Shown here piece after piece: positions 29,320 through 39,788 of a stretch of 58,961 nt of DNA. Position numbers and translations under genes: made by a program. The DNA lies in contig JADJRU010000021.1 in assembly GCA_016712105.1 (NCBI GenBank), forward strand, positions 1 through 58,961, written 5' to 3'. The notes under the pieces were generated by a model, which saw nothing but the letters and a program-made list of their open reading frames with translations, made no database searches and was not told the DNA's origin. Position 1 is the first letter of the stretch; every line of letters begins with the position of its first letter. Source of the DNA: Ahniella sp. Its GTDB lineage: Bacteria; Pseudomonadota; Gammaproteobacteria; Xanthomonadales; Ahniellaceae.

Positions 29320-30527
29320 TCAGATCGCCTGGGGCACAAGCGCCCAGCCGCGCAACTCGGCAGCAAACTGCTGCAGCGAGCGCGAACCCGACGCTTCGGC
29401 ATCACGGCACCAGGCGCGCAGTGCTTCCAGACGTTCTTCGGCGTTCTTGCTGGTGCGCGCGAGAATGTCGTTCAGGCGGCGACGGTGTTCGACCAGCGTG
29501 CCGATGGACGGCCGCGAGTTCAGCCACTGTTCCATCGCGGCGCGCTGTTCGTCATTGAGCCAACGGCCATCGCTGGCAATGCCACGGCGGATCCGGCCCG
29601 ACAGACGCTCACCGGCTGCCTTGGCGGCCGCCAGTTCTTCTCGCAGCGCAGGCCGGATGACCGTGCGGAAGTATCGTTTCGACAGGTCATAACGAGCGGT
29701 CATCGCCGCCTTGAGCGTCTCGCCGTCCGGCAACGGAATGTTCGGGCGGATCTCAAGTGCCGGCGCGATACGCAGGACCTTCGCCAGGCCAAACGTGCGC
29801 AGCACGCTGATCACGGTCCAGCCGATGTCCCACTCGTAGCGGCGCAGTTGGAACTTCGCCGAACTCGGGTAGGCGTGATGATTGTTGTGCAGTTCTTCGC
29901 CGCCGATGAACAAGCCCCAGGGCGTGAGGTTCGTCGAGCGGTCGTCGGTTTCGAAATTGCGATAACCCCACCAGTGGCCGAGGCCATTGATCACGCCAGC
30001 GGCAGCCACCGGGATCCACAACATCTGACAGGCCCAGACCGCAACACCGATGAAGCCGAACAGCAGGAAGTTGATGATGAACAGCAGAGTCGGGCCGAGC
30101 GGTGACCAGCGCGAGTAGAGATTGCGCTCGATCCAGTCGTCTTCCATGCCTTGCGAGTACTGCATGATCATGTCGCGGTCTTTTTCGACTTCTGATACAG
30201 CGACACGCCGTGGAACACGACGTTCCAGATGCCATGGGCCACCGGGCTGTGCGGATCTTCGTCGGTTTCAACGCGGGCATGGTGCTTGCGGTGAATGGCG
30301 ACCCACTCGCGCGTGACCATGCCGGTGGTCAGCCAGCAGACGAATCGGAACATGTGTTCGATGACTGGATGGAATTCCACGGAGCGATGTGCAGCCGACC
30401 GATGCAGGTACAGCGTATTCGCGAAGATCGTCAGCTGGATCGCTGCGAAGAAATACACAACGTAGGCCCAGGTCGGTGAACCGGTCAGACCAGCGGCGAG
30501 GAAATCAATGATCGACATAATGTCCAT
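29320..30527 (-). CDS. Acyl-CoA/fatty-acid desaturase (membrane di-iron), one frame break
   Basis: Introduces a double bond into saturated acyl chains at the inner membrane. All three histidine boxes are present: HRSAAHR, HRKHHA and HNNHHA (EELHNNHHAYP), together with four hydrophobic segments. The frame changes at about 30190: YQKSKKTAT stops at 30168, but a shift gives EVEKDRDMIMQYSQGMEDDW, which is the normal continuation. After the desaturase core (to about residue 285) there is a ~120-residue charged helical tail. Start candidates are ATG 30527 and 30518. It is probably the first gene of the minus-strand run that continues with the gamma-carbonic anhydrase gene 2 bases away. Confidence 0.85.
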
Positions 30528-30646
30528 CCAGTGGAGAAGGACTGATTATTCACCCAGTTGCGGTCGGCGTCCAATAAACGAACGGTTGTTTGGCACTGAG
30601 TGACATATTTTTGACGGGAAGTGGTTGTCCCCGCATGAAGCTGTGC

Positions 30647-32981
30647 CTACTCAAAGCCATTCCTGAACAGCAGACCGCCGCTGTCCAGAGCAAAATCCCA
30701 GATGCCTCGGCCATAGGTCGAGAAGCGCGCGGTGTTCTCACTGTCGACGAAATCCACGTCCCAGTAAACCTGTTCGGGAGCACTGGCGCCGGAGAGATCC
30801 ACCCATGAAGAAGTCGCGGTGTCGTAGTAATACGGCCCCAGTTCGGTCGCTGCGAACAAGTGTTGGCCGTCCGCCGAAATGGCGAGGTCGTAGACCATCG
30901 TGTTCGGCAAGCCGGTCGAAAACGCAGCGAAGCTGCTGCCATCCGTGGTCGAGCGGAACACGCCGGGATTGGAGTATCCCGATCCCGCTACGTAGATTGT
31001 GCCGGGCACAGTGGGATGGACAACGATGTCGTTGCCGTGGAAGTAGTGATTGCCGGGAAGGCCTGAATTGGTGACTTTGGTCCAACTGCCGCCACCGGAT
31101 TTCCGGAAGAAATCCTGTGCGGTGCTCATGGCGTAGCGGGTGTTGCCGTCACTGGCGAATGCCACCGCGGTCACCGCGTTGACGAAATCGAAACTGTCCT
31201 GTGCGCCGCTGATGCTGCTGCCGTTGTAACTCAGCTCGACCACACGATTGCTGTTGCCACCGCCGATTCGCCCGCCGGCAAGAATGGCGCGATTGCCATT
31301 CGTCGGGTCGGCAGCGATCGGCGGAAGGAAAAACCAGCCGGTGAAGCCCTGCGCGCCAAAATCCCAGAAACGGAGACCGTTCGTGTTCGGTGCGGCTGGA
31401 GTCGTTTCGAGCATCGCGAAACCCGGGTAGACCATCCAGGTGCTGACGCCGCCGTTGCCGGACGTCAGGTGGGCATAGTCGCCACTGTAGGTCTGGATGA
31501 AATCATTGATGCCGGGTGACGGGTTCACCACCTTCTGCAGGCCTTGATCCTGTGCGCCGGCGAGGATGTGCCGTGAGCCACTGCGCTGGGTGTACGACCC
31601 GTAATACTGCGAGACATTGAGGCCCGAGAGGGACAGGTTGGTGACGGTCATCAGATTGTCGTTCGACTCATACAGGCCGCCGTCCGTGCTGATGAGGATA
31701 CGGTCGGCAGCGCCATTGCTGAACACGTCGATGTTCGGAATGTCAGCATGCAGTTGGCTGGCGGGATTGCCGTAATAGGCGAACCATTCATTGACCAGCT
31801 GCCAGCTCTGTGCGCCGTCCAGACTGCGGTACAGGTTCACCCCGCCCACATAGGCATGGTTCTGGAATTGCGGAGACGCCTCGGCGGAAAAATTGCCGAA
31901 CATTTCGGTGGGTGCCGGCGTACGTGTGGTCCAGGTCAAACCGCCATCCAGCGAACGGTAGACATCGGTACCGCCCGAACGCGAATAGAACGCGTACAGG
32001 AAATCCCTGCCCGGACGTGCTGTTGCGCCCGCCACTGAGCGTGACCACATTCGGCGTGCCGGCATGTGGCACGGTCGAGCGTGCCACCAGTGCATGGGTT
32101 CCGGTGTGATCGTCGACAATTGAGTGCCGTTCAACAGGTACATCGTCGTCGACGTGTCGCGGGGCGAAAAAATCGCGACCTGATCACGATTGCCGACAAA
32201 GCCCCGGTCCGTGAACGTGCTACCGCGATCCGTCGAGGCGAACAATTTCGTGCGCCAATCGCCCATCGCGCCGTCGAAATAGGTCCGCAGGAAATACACC
32301 TCGGTGCCGGCCGCATCACGTGCTGCCAGACCGGTGGCATACCAGCCGCCGCCGGGGTTCCCGCCGGTCGAGTCCGTATAGGTGGTGCCGGCATCATTGG
32401 AGAATGCCAATCGGGTCGGTTGATCACCCACCACCAGCAAACGTTCGGGATTCGTGAGCCGGAGCAAGGTGCCGACGTTGCCGTTCGGTCTGAACATCAC
32501 GGTGTCGTTCGGGCTTGTCCAGTTCAGCGCGCCCCGATCGGCACGCCAGACCTGTCCGCCATGAGCCAGTGCCGTGATGCGGTTGTTCGTACTGTCGAAC
32601 TCGGCCGACACGACGCGCCCTGACTGGGTTCTGCTGCCGCGTTCGACCCAATTGCCGGCCAGTGCGCCGGGAAGAACGGTGCGCGACCACTCGGCTTGCT
32701 CGACGCCGGCGGCCATCAATTGACTGCGAAGTCGCGCGCGCCGTTCGATCCGCGCAGTGCGGGCTTCGCCGTCCATGCTCCGCCAGTCGACATCCGGCGC
32801 AGCCCGGTAATTGTTCGATCCAGGCTTTGCGGCGACTGGAAAAGTCGTCACCCCACTCACCCGGGCCTTCAGTGGGAGCCGGAAAATTGATGGGATCGGC
32901 TGACGGTGCAGGAGGTGTCAAAGAATACAGCGTGGCCGAACAAAGTGCTGCGCCAGCGAACAACAGACTGGTCCATTTCAT
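30647..32981 (-). CDS. Secreted BNR/sortilin-like beta-propeller protein, frame breaks
   Basis: A signal peptide (KWTSLLFAGAALCSATLYS) is followed by repeated BNR/Vps10-type blades: S-x-D-x-G-x-T-W (YRSLDGGLTWT, YRSLDGAQSWQ, LISTDGGLYES, FASTDRGSTFT), typical of extracellular sialidase-like or sortilin-like propellers without visible catalytic residues. The protein ends LLFRNGFE. The frame changes at about 32820-32850, and a compensating pair lies near 32100 and 32035, where the in-between frame reads VARSTVPHAGTPNVVTLSGG. It is probably about 775 residues, exported. The substrate is unknown. The short gap 30528-30646 contains no gene. Confidence 0.8.
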
Positions 32982-33116
32982 GATGCGGCCCTCGGGTCAG
33001 ACTGCAGTCTTGCGGATCGCCGGTTTTGCGGCAAGTCTTGCCAACGCCATCAGACGGATCGATGAGCACAATACTTGCTGGCCCGTGACAATTGGTTCAA
33101 CGAAGCGCTTGAGCCC

Positions 33117-34277
33117 ATGAAATTTCTGGAGATGCATCCCCAATCCATTTACCTGACCCTGTCGCTGCTGAGCCTGTTGACCGGCGGGGTGTTGGGATTG
33201 ATGCACCGTGGCCTGGCGCCGGATGTGCAGCCTGCCGCGGTGCTTTGGCGAATCGGCACCCTCATGTTGGCGCTTGCCGGAGTGTTCTTCGCGTTTCGTG
33301 GTGAAGTGCCATTGGTGCCATCGGTCATGGTCGGCAACACGCTGGCGATGATGGGAACGGTGCTCTACGCACACGGACTGCGCCGATTCTTCGGGTTGTC
33401 GATGCCGGTATGGCCCTACGTGCTGGTCGCGGTCGGGTTGATTGCGCTGTTGGTCTTCGTGGCTTGGTATCCCATGTATCGGGCACGGGTCATTTTCGCT
33501 TCCGGGATCATGGCGACGCACATGATTGCTGCGGCGATCTGGGTGTTTCAGCGCCGCAATCTGGAGCTTGAGGTGTCGGGTCGCATGATGACCGGTGTGC
33601 TGCTGGCTTGTGGCGTCATCATGGCCTTGCGTGCCGTCACCGCACCCTTCACGGACGTGCCGTCGCCGCTTGCACCCGGATGGATCAATGTTCTCGGCGG
33701 GTTGGCCGGTGCGGTGTTTCCTGTTGTCGGTACCACGGCATTCCTGATGATGGCGTCCGAACGCTCGCGAATCCGCCTTCAGCGTGCGGCCGTCACCGAC
33801 GAGTTGACCGGACTGCCGAATCGACGTGCGCTGACTTTTGCCGCACAGCAGGGTTTGGCTGAAATCCGCGGTGGCGGCCAGATGGGCTTGATCCTGTTCG
33901 ACATCGATCGCTTCAAGTCGATCAACGATACCTATGGCCACGAAATGGGTGATCGGGCACTCGCGCACATTGCCGATCTGTTGCGTGCTGGCGTGAGTCC
34001 GCCTGCCGTCGCAGGCCGATTTGGTGGCGAGGAATTCCTGTGTGTCGTGCCCGGTGCCGGTCTGGATCAGGCTGCCGCATTGGCCGAGTCACTGCGGCGA
34101 CGATTGGATTCGTCACCGCTGGTCTTGCCGGGACGTGAACTGAGCATCACGGCGTCCTTTGGCGTCAGTACCGTCCGACCCGAGGACATATCGATCGATC
34201 GTGCCCTGGCGCGCGCCGATGAGGCGCTCTATCGCGCCAAAGCGGGTGGCCGGAATCGCGTCGAAATCGACTGTTGA
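33117..34277 (+). CDS. Diguanylate cyclase, membrane-bound
   Basis: About 387 residues. Six hydrophobic segments occupy residues ~10-215. A complete GGDEF domain follows: TDELTGLPNRRAL, LILFDIDRFKSINDTYGHEMGD, the active-site GRFGGEEF, and SFGVSTVRPEDISIDRAL through DEALYRAKAGGRNRVE. All metal- and GTP-binding positions look intact, so it should make cyclic-di-GMP. The inhibitory I-site RxxD expected a few residues before GGEEF is absent (SPPAVAGRF). ATG 33117 is used; 33132 is an alternative. The 3' end overlaps the convergent oxygenase gene by 49 bases. Confidence 0.92.
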   Translation: MKFLEMHPQSIYLTLSLLSLLTGGVLGLMHRGLAPDVQPAAVLWRIGTLMLALAGVFFAFRGEVPLVPSVMVGNTLAMMGTVLYAHGLRRFFGLSMPVWPYVLVAVGLIALLVFVAWYPMYRARVIFASGIMATHMIAAAIWVFQRRNLELEVSGRMMTGVLLACGVIMALRAVTAPFTDVPSPLAPGWINVLGGLAGAVFPVVGTTAFLMMASERSRIRLQRAAVTDELTGLPNRRALTFAAQQGLAEIRGGGQMGLILFDIDRFKSINDTYGHEMGDRALAHIADLLRAGVSPPAVAGRFGGEEFLCVVPGAGLDQAAALAESLRRRLDSSPLVLPGRELSITASFGVSTVRPEDISIDRALARADEALYRAKAGGRNRVEIDC

Positions 34278-34984
34278 CCCTGCGCCCGAAACGTCAGCAC
34301 CAGCACATCCCGCCAGGCAGGCTTATGCGGATCCTTCGGCAGCACGGGTGTCACACCATGCAGGCAGCGATGGTCGTCGAGCAGCGCCAGGTCGAAGGTT
34401 TCGGTCAGCGTGAAGGCGTCGAGCTGTTGGCCGTCGGTGGCATGGACCGTGGTGGTTCCGCGCTCGATGTTCTGGCGGTCTACGAGCATCACCAGCACAA
34501 AGTCGACGCCATCACGATGGACACCTTCGGGCGTGGGTTGCCCCGGCAGGTCTGGTCCCGCCTCGATCCGGAATTGGTGCGCTTCGATATGCCAGTGGTG
34601 CGGGCCGGCAAGCTGCGACAACAGGTCGAGTGCGAAACCGAGCACGGACTGGAAGACACGCGAATGAAGCGTATGCGGCGCAATCGGTGCGTACCAGCGC
34701 TCAATACCGCCGTTCAGTCGGTTGTAACTCAGATTCTGGAAATGCGGCTGCTCGGGTTCGATCACCAGATCATCGAGCGTGCGGGCATTCATCACGGCAT
34801 ATCGCCGGCGCCGATAGCGGCCGGCATCGGCCATGTAGGTATCGAGCGGCATGTCTTGCCACGCGGCGCGCAAGTCCTGCACCTCGTCTGCCGTGGCAGC
34901 GATCAAGGGTTGAAACTCGGCAGCGGACAAGAAACGGAAGCCGGTCTCGCGAAGCGGCTTCAGGATGGGAACCAGATCATTCAT
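34229..34984 (-). CDS. 2-oxoglutarate-Fe(II) oxygenase family protein (PF10014-like)
   Basis: About 251 residues. The double-stranded beta-helix iron site is visible as VHRDGVDFV (H and D ligands), with GTTTVHAT following and DDHRCLHGVTPVL carrying the distal His. R in KPAWRDVLVLTFR is the likely 2-oxoglutarate anchor. This matches the 2OG-Fe_Oxy_2 family, which includes hydroxylases of free amino acids. ATG 34984 overlaps the end of the upstream helicase gene by 8 bases; longer in-frame starts up to 35035 lie inside that gene and lack family similarity. The substrate cannot be told from the sequence. Confidence 0.8.
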   Translation of the reverse strand: MNDLVPILKPLRETGFRFLSAAEFQPLIAATADEVQDLRAAWQDMPLDTYMADAGRYRRRRYAVMNARTLDDLVIEPEQPHFQNLSYNRLNGGIERWYAPIAPHTLHSRVFQSVLGFALDLLSQLAGPHHWHIEAHQFRIEAGPDLPGQPTPEGVHRDGVDFVLVMLVDRQNIERGTTTVHATDGQQLDAFTLTETFDLALLDDHRCLHGVTPVLPKDPHKPAWRDVLVLTFRAQGQQSISTRFRPPALAR

Positions 34985-36929
34985 CCGCATCATTCTCGAT
35001 GACCGGCGCGTGGCTTGCAAAGAACGCCTGGACATCAGCCAATGACCGGGTCTGCCGCATCGGCGGCAGACTGTTCAGAAAAATGCGGCCGTAACTGGAT
35101 GCCGTGAGGCGCGGATCACCCAACATCAGCACGCCCCGATCTGCGGCATCACGGATCAATCGACCCGCGCCCTGTTTCATCGCGATTGCCGCATTCGGAA
35201 TCTGGATGTCACCGAACGGATTGCCACCTTCATCCTTGCAGCGCTGGATGCGCGCATCGAGGACCGGGTCGTCGGGGGGTGCGAACGGCAGTTTGTCGAT
35301 CACCACGACCGACAGTGCATCACCCTGGACATCCACACCTTCCCAGAAACTGGCAGCGCCGAGCAACACGCCGTTGCCCGACTGACGGAACTGTTCGAGC
35401 AGGCTGGTGCGCGTGGCCGTGCCTTGCACGAACAGCGGGAATGGCAGGTCGGCGAGGAGTTCAGCGGCGCGCTTCAGTGCGCGATGTGACGTGAACAACA
35501 GGAAGGCGCGGCCGCCCGAAGCCGCAAGCACAGGCCGCACCGCTTCGACGAGGGCGCTCGTATGCTCGAACGAATTCGGTGCAGGCAGGCTGGGTGGCAA
35601 ATACATCAGGGCTTGCCGCGGATAATCGAAGGGACTTGGCAACAGCAGCGTTTCAGGGTCCCACAGGCCGATCGCGCGCGTGAAGTGGTCGAATCGTTTG
35701 CCGACACTGAGCGTGGCCGACGTGAACACCCACGACGCCTTGAGGCGCTGTCGGAACTCACTCAAGGGTTTGGCGACATCAAGCGGCGTCGACGTGATGC
35801 TGACGTTGCGCTCGCTGTACTCGTACCAGACGATGTGATCCCGGTCGTCGAGTGTTTCGGTGAGATCCAGACGATTGGCCAGCAGTTCGGCGCGATCGCG
35901 GCAGCTTTCGAGCCCCGGACTCGCCTCGGCCAGGGAAGCGAGTTGCTGGTGCAGTTCACTCAGATGATGACGGATGTCGTCGAGTGCCCGACGGACTTCG
36001 TCATGGTTCGCCACCGTCGCCCATGCAGCACGTGCTGGTTGCCCATGCAGTGCGAGGCGCAGATCGCGGCAGGCGAGGTCGAGGTTCGCGCCGGAGAGCT
36101 TAAGCGCTGCCTGCGTGCCGGCCACGGCGGCCGCTTCCCGTTCGGCATCCAATCGCAGATCGGAAAGTTGCCGGGTCGATACACTCTCGCCGAAGAACTG
36201 ACCCGCGAGTTCCGGGATCTGGTGCGCCTCGTCGATGATGAAGACGTTTGCGCCGGGCAGGATTTCACCGAAGCCCTCGCGCCGGATGGCCAGATCGGCA
36301 AACAGCAGGTGATGGTTGACGACCACGAGGTCGGCCTCCTGTGCGGCACGTCGCGCGCGCACGACAAAACATTCGTTGAACTGCGGGCAATCACTGCCGA
36401 GGCAGTTTTCGCTGGTGGACGTGACTCGCGGCCAGATCGGCGAGTCTTCCGGCACGGTGTCCATCTCGGCGATATCGCCGCTGACGGATCGACCGGCCCA
36501 AGCGTGGATACGAACGAGTTCCGCCACCTGCACACGGCTGTGCAGATTGCCTTCCTTGCGGGTCTTGTCGAGGCGATCGCGGCACAGGTAATTGGCACGG
36601 CCCTTCAGCAAGGCCAGTTTGGCCCGGCTGCCCAGCGCCTTGCGCACACGCGGCAGGTCACGATGGAACAACTGGTCCTGCAGGGCCTTGGTGCCGGTCG
36701 ACACAATCACCTTCACGCCCGACTGTAATGCCGGGACCAGATACGCGAAGGTTTTGCCGGTACCGGTGCCGGCTTCGACGACCAGTTCCGAGTGATGCTC
36801 GATGGTGTCTTCGATGGCGCGCGCCATGGAGATCTGCACCTCACGCACGCGGAACCCGGCGATCGCGGCGGCCAGGGCGCCGTCGTGATCGAGCGCAATT
36901 TCCGCCGGGGTGCGCGATTCCGCTTCCAT
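34977..36929 (-). CDS. yoaA: DinG-family ATP-dependent DNA helicase (YoaA-like)
   Basis: A 650-residue superfamily 2, XPD-like 5'-3' helicase. Walker A EAGTGTGKT, the four Cys of an Fe-S cluster (NYLCRDRL, then NCLGSDCPQFNECF), VVNHHLLFAD, the DEAH box IIDEAHQIPE, FTSATL, GAASFWEGVDVQGD and the terminal QGAGRLIRD are all present in order. Length and motifs match YoaA rather than the longer DinG. In E. coli YoaA works with the polymerase subunit HolC in repair of stalled replication; the same role is inferred. Intact frame. It sits 11 bases after the TPR lipoprotein gene stop on the opposite order, i.e. it precedes that gene's downstream end. Confidence 0.9.
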   Translation of the reverse strand: MEAESRTPAEIALDHDGALAAAIAGFRVREVQISMARAIEDTIEHHSELVVEAGTGTGKTFAYLVPALQSGVKVIVSTGTKALQDQLFHRDLPRVRKALGSRAKLALLKGRANYLCRDRLDKTRKEGNLHSRVQVAELVRIHAWAGRSVSGDIAEMDTVPEDSPIWPRVTSTSENCLGSDCPQFNECFVVRARRAAQEADLVVVNHHLLFADLAIRREGFGEILPGANVFIIDEAHQIPELAGQFFGESVSTRQLSDLRLDAEREAAAVAGTQAALKLSGANLDLACRDLRLALHGQPARAAWATVANHDEVRRALDDIRHHLSELHQQLASLAEASPGLESCRDRAELLANRLDLTETLDDRDHIVWYEYSERNVSITSTPLDVAKPLSEFRQRLKASWVFTSATLSVGKRFDHFTRAIGLWDPETLLLPSPFDYPRQALMYLPPSLPAPNSFEHTSALVEAVRPVLAASGGRAFLLFTSHRALKRAAELLADLPFPLFVQGTATRTSLLEQFRQSGNGVLLGAASFWEGVDVQGDALSVVVIDKLPFAPPDDPVLDARIQRCKDEGGNPFGDIQIPNAAIAMKQGAGRLIRDAADRGVLMLGDPRLTASSYGRIFLNSLPPMRQTRSLADVQAFFASHAPVIENDADE

Positions 36930-36940
36930 ACCGATGCCCC

Positions 36941-37480
36941 TCAGAACCGCGGCAATTCAGGCGGGAAACAGGCTCTGGCTTTCTCGCGGAGGGTCTGTGC
37001 GGTAGTGATGTCGGTCGCTTCTTCGCGCGCGGCCGCCTGGGTCAGGCGGATGCGCACGCAGAGTTCGCCGAAGTCGATACCCAGTGATTCGGCCTTGCGC
37101 GCATGCTCTTCGGCTTCATTGAACCGTCGTTGGGCCAACGCAAGTTCGGCGCGTTGTTGCCACAGTGCCGGGTCTTCGGCCATCAGCGTCAGCGCCTCGG
37201 CGAGCAAACGCTCCGCTTCGGCGAACTGGCGCTCACGCTCCAGCCTTTCGGCGCGCTTGCGCAAGGACAACACGTCGGCATCGGCCAGCGGGAATGCGCC
37301 ACCTCGCAATTCGGCCTGGGCCGCCTCGGTGCGGATCTCGCTCAGCCAGTCACGTTTGGGTGGTTCCGGTGGCGGCGGCGGAGGCGGGGGCGGTTCCATG
37401 GTCTTGCACGCGGCCAGCACGAGCACCGTCACCCACAGCAAGGACCACCGCAGTCGTTTTGCCAAACTATCCATGTTCAT
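36941..37480 (-). CDS. TPR lipoprotein, candidate LpoP-like activator of PBP1b
   Basis: About 179 residues. A lipoprotein signal with lipobox VLAAC, a Pro-rich spacer (nine Pro in a row, then EPPKRDW) and a helical tetratricopeptide domain (ERERQFAEAERLLAEALTLM, WQQRAELALAQRRFNEAEEH). The start (ATG 37480 or 37474) overlaps the end of the PBP1b gene, so the two are translationally coupled. In Pseudomonas aeruginosa the TPR lipoprotein LpoP is encoded with PBP1b and activates it; the same layout here makes this the best candidate, tethered to the outer membrane. The assignment rests on architecture and position. Confidence 0.75.
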   Translation of the reverse strand: MNMDSLAKRLRWSLLWVTVLVLAACKTMEPPPPPPPPPEPPKRDWLSEIRTEAAQAELRGGAFPLADADVLSLRKRAERLERERQFAEAERLLAEALTLMAEDPALWQQRAELALAQRRFNEAEEHARKAESLGIDFGELCVRIRLTQAAAREEATDITTAQTLREKARACFPPELPRF

Positions 37481-39788
37481 CCTCGTCCTCTTGCTCGCGG
37501 CCAAACCGTTCGCGCCACCAATCACTGAATTGGAACCCATCACAATTTGCGAAATCAATCGGTTGGTAGTCGCGAATGAACGGAATGGGTTTTGCACCCT
37601 CGCAGTCGGGTTGGGTCAGCCGCTGACTTGCCGGATCGACCCAGTACACGGCCGGGTCGTGGCCGAGGTCGAGCCGCAAGGGCTCGGTCGGCAGCTTTTC
37701 GAACAAACCGGCCCACAGGCGCATGGCGCCGGTGGACCCATAGAAACCGGCCTTGTCGTTGTTGTCGCGGCCGAGCCACACCACGGCGAGGTGAGAGCCG
37801 GTGTATCCGGCGAACCATGAATCGCGGCGATCGTCGCTGGTGCCGGTTTTGCCTGCGGCTTCCAGATCACCAAGGCCCAAGCCGATCAACGCCGAAGCGG
37901 TGCCGCTCCGGCCGGCTTCCTGCAGGGCGAAGGTGACCAGACGGGACGCCTGCACAAGATCGCCGGCGCTTTGCTCACTGGAGTACCGGGTCAGTGGACG
38001 CCCTCTCGGATCAATGACGGCGCGCACCGAGTTCAGCGCGACCAGATGCCCGTCGGCAGCCAGATACTGATACGCCTGCGTTACCTGCAAGGGCGAGAGT
38101 TCGGTGGCGCCCAGCAACAGGCTCGGGTGCGGCGATACCTTGGCGCCGGGAATCAGCGCTTCGAGCACACGACGGACCTTGTTGACGTCGAGTTCCATGC
38201 CGAGCCGCACGGTCGCAATGTTGTACGAACGCGCCAGCGAATCCATCAGGCTCACGATGCCGTGTTCGAGATTGTCGGAATTGCGCGGTCGCCAGTCCGG
38301 CGCGCCGCGCTGTTTCAACACGTACTCGGAGTCGTCGAGTGGCGTGATCAGCGAATAGCGATCCGGTTGTGCCAGTGCGACCAGATAAACGAACGGTTTG
38401 ACCAGGGAGCCGATCGGCCGCGCGGCATCCATGGCCCGGTTGAACCCGGGTTCGTCGGGATTACGGCCACCCACCATGGCTTCGACGCTGCCGGTCGCCG
38501 CGTGGGTCACGACCATCGCGGCTTCAAGGCCGGAGGTGTCCTTGGCGAGCGTCTTGATCTTCTCGCTGACGGCTCGTTCGGCGAATTTTTGCGTTGAAGG
38601 CGCGAGCGTGGTGTAGATGCTCAGGCCTTCGCTGGCCAAGGAGCGGCTATCGAAGTCACTGGCGAGTTGCGCGCGCACCAGGCCCATGAATGCCGGGTAT
38701 CGGTTTTGTGGCAACGCGCCACCGCCCACAATTCCGAGGCCTTGCCGGCGCATGGCCGCGGCGTCGAGTGTGCTGATCAACCCGGCTTGCGACATTTCCA
38801 GCAGAACCAGATTTCGCCGCTTCATCGCAGCCACCGGTTCGCGGCGCGGATCGTACGAAGACGGGCCCTTGATGATGCCCACCAGCAAGGCGATTTCCTG
38901 AGGCTTCAGCGCATTCAGGTCGCGCCCGAAGTAGAACTCGGCGCCGGCACCGATGCCATGGACGGCCTGCGCGCCCATTTGGCCGAGGTAAACCTCGTTG
39001 AGATAAGCCTCGAGAATCTTGTTCTTGTCGTAGCGGTATTCGATCGTCAGCGCGATCGCCATTTCGTTGAGCTTGCGCGCGAGCTTCTTGCGACGGTCGA
39101 GGAACAGGTTGCGCACCAGTTGCTGGGTCAGCGTCGAACCACCCTGACTCAACTCACCACTGCTGGCATTCACCCACAATGCGCGCAGCAGACCCTTGGG
39201 GTCGACCCCGTAATGGTTGTGGAAGTTCTGGTCTTCGACCGCCAGCAGCGTCTGCACGAACAGCGGCGGAACTTCGTCGAGTCTGACCAAACGACGTTCC
39301 TGGCGGGACTTGCCGTACAGCGTGGCAATCCGCGCCGGATCGATCAGTGCCGATTCAAGGTCGGTCTTGCTGCCGATTTCCGTCAGGCGGGCGACCCGAC
39401 CCCGGTTCAGCACCACCTGCAGGCGTGCGGCACGATGCCGGCCGTCGCCGTCGACGAATTCGCGTGTGGCGATGTCGAAGGTCTGGTCGCGTTCGGCATA
39501 GGTGCCGGGTTCGGTGACCGGATCGGCTTCGGCATAACGGGAAGCCGCCAGTTCGAGTTTCAGCGTGGCCGCATCGATCCGTTGGCCGCGCTCCAGCCTG
39601 AGCGGCCGGGCATAGACGCGGCTCGGCAGTTCATACGTGAGGTTCGAAAAGCCGGCCCGGACCAAACGGTCGATATGCCAGAAATACGGCACACCAAAAC
39701 CCACGGCGATGCCCAACGCCACCAACGCGGGGGTGCGCAGCCATCGGTACAGGAATTTGAGTGCAGGCAGGATTTTCGACGACCACAT
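37467..39788 (-). CDS. mrcB: Penicillin-binding protein 1B (bifunctional peptidoglycan synthase)
   Basis: A 773-residue class A PBP. In order: a cytoplasmic tail and one membrane anchor (ALVALGIAVGFGVPYFW), a UB2H-type domain (about 70-160), and a GT51 transglycosylase (AVEDQNFHNHYGVDPKG, GGSTLTQQLVRNLF, YLNEVYLGQ). The transpeptidase has catalytic serine in SLVK at about residue 461, SYN at about 516 and KTGT at about 646. It polymerises and cross-links peptidoglycan in the periplasm. The open frame extends upstream to 40082, but that part is repeat sequence; ATG 39788 fits the family start. The C terminus overlaps the TPR lipoprotein gene. Confidence 0.95.
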   Translation of the reverse strand: MWSSKILPALKFLYRWLRTPALVALGIAVGFGVPYFWHIDRLVRAGFSNLTYELPSRVYARPLRLERGQRIDAATLKLELAASRYAEADPVTEPGTYAERDQTFDIATREFVDGDGRHRAARLQVVLNRGRVARLTEIGSKTDLESALIDPARIATLYGKSRQERRLVRLDEVPPLFVQTLLAVEDQNFHNHYGVDPKGLLRALWVNASSGELSQGGSTLTQQLVRNLFLDRRKKLARKLNEMAIALTIEYRYDKNKILEAYLNEVYLGQMGAQAVHGIGAGAEFYFGRDLNALKPQEIALLVGIIKGPSSYDPRREPVAAMKRRNLVLLEMSQAGLISTLDAAAMRRQGLGIVGGGALPQNRYPAFMGLVRAQLASDFDSRSLASEGLSIYTTLAPSTQKFAERAVSEKIKTLAKDTSGLEAAMVVTHAATGSVEAMVGGRNPDEPGFNRAMDAARPIGSLVKPFVYLVALAQPDRYSLITPLDDSEYVLKQRGAPDWRPRNSDNLEHGIVSLMDSLARSYNIATVRLGMELDVNKVRRVLEALIPGAKVSPHPSLLLGATELSPLQVTQAYQYLAADGHLVALNSVRAVIDPRGRPLTRYSSEQSAGDLVQASRLVTFALQEAGRSGTASALIGLGLGDLEAAGKTGTSDDRRDSWFAGYTGSHLAVVWLGRDNNDKAGFYGSTGAMRLWAGLFEKLPTEPLRLDLGHDPAVYWVDPASQRLTQPDCEGAKPIPFIRDYQPIDFANCDGFQFSDWWRERFGREQEDEDEHG

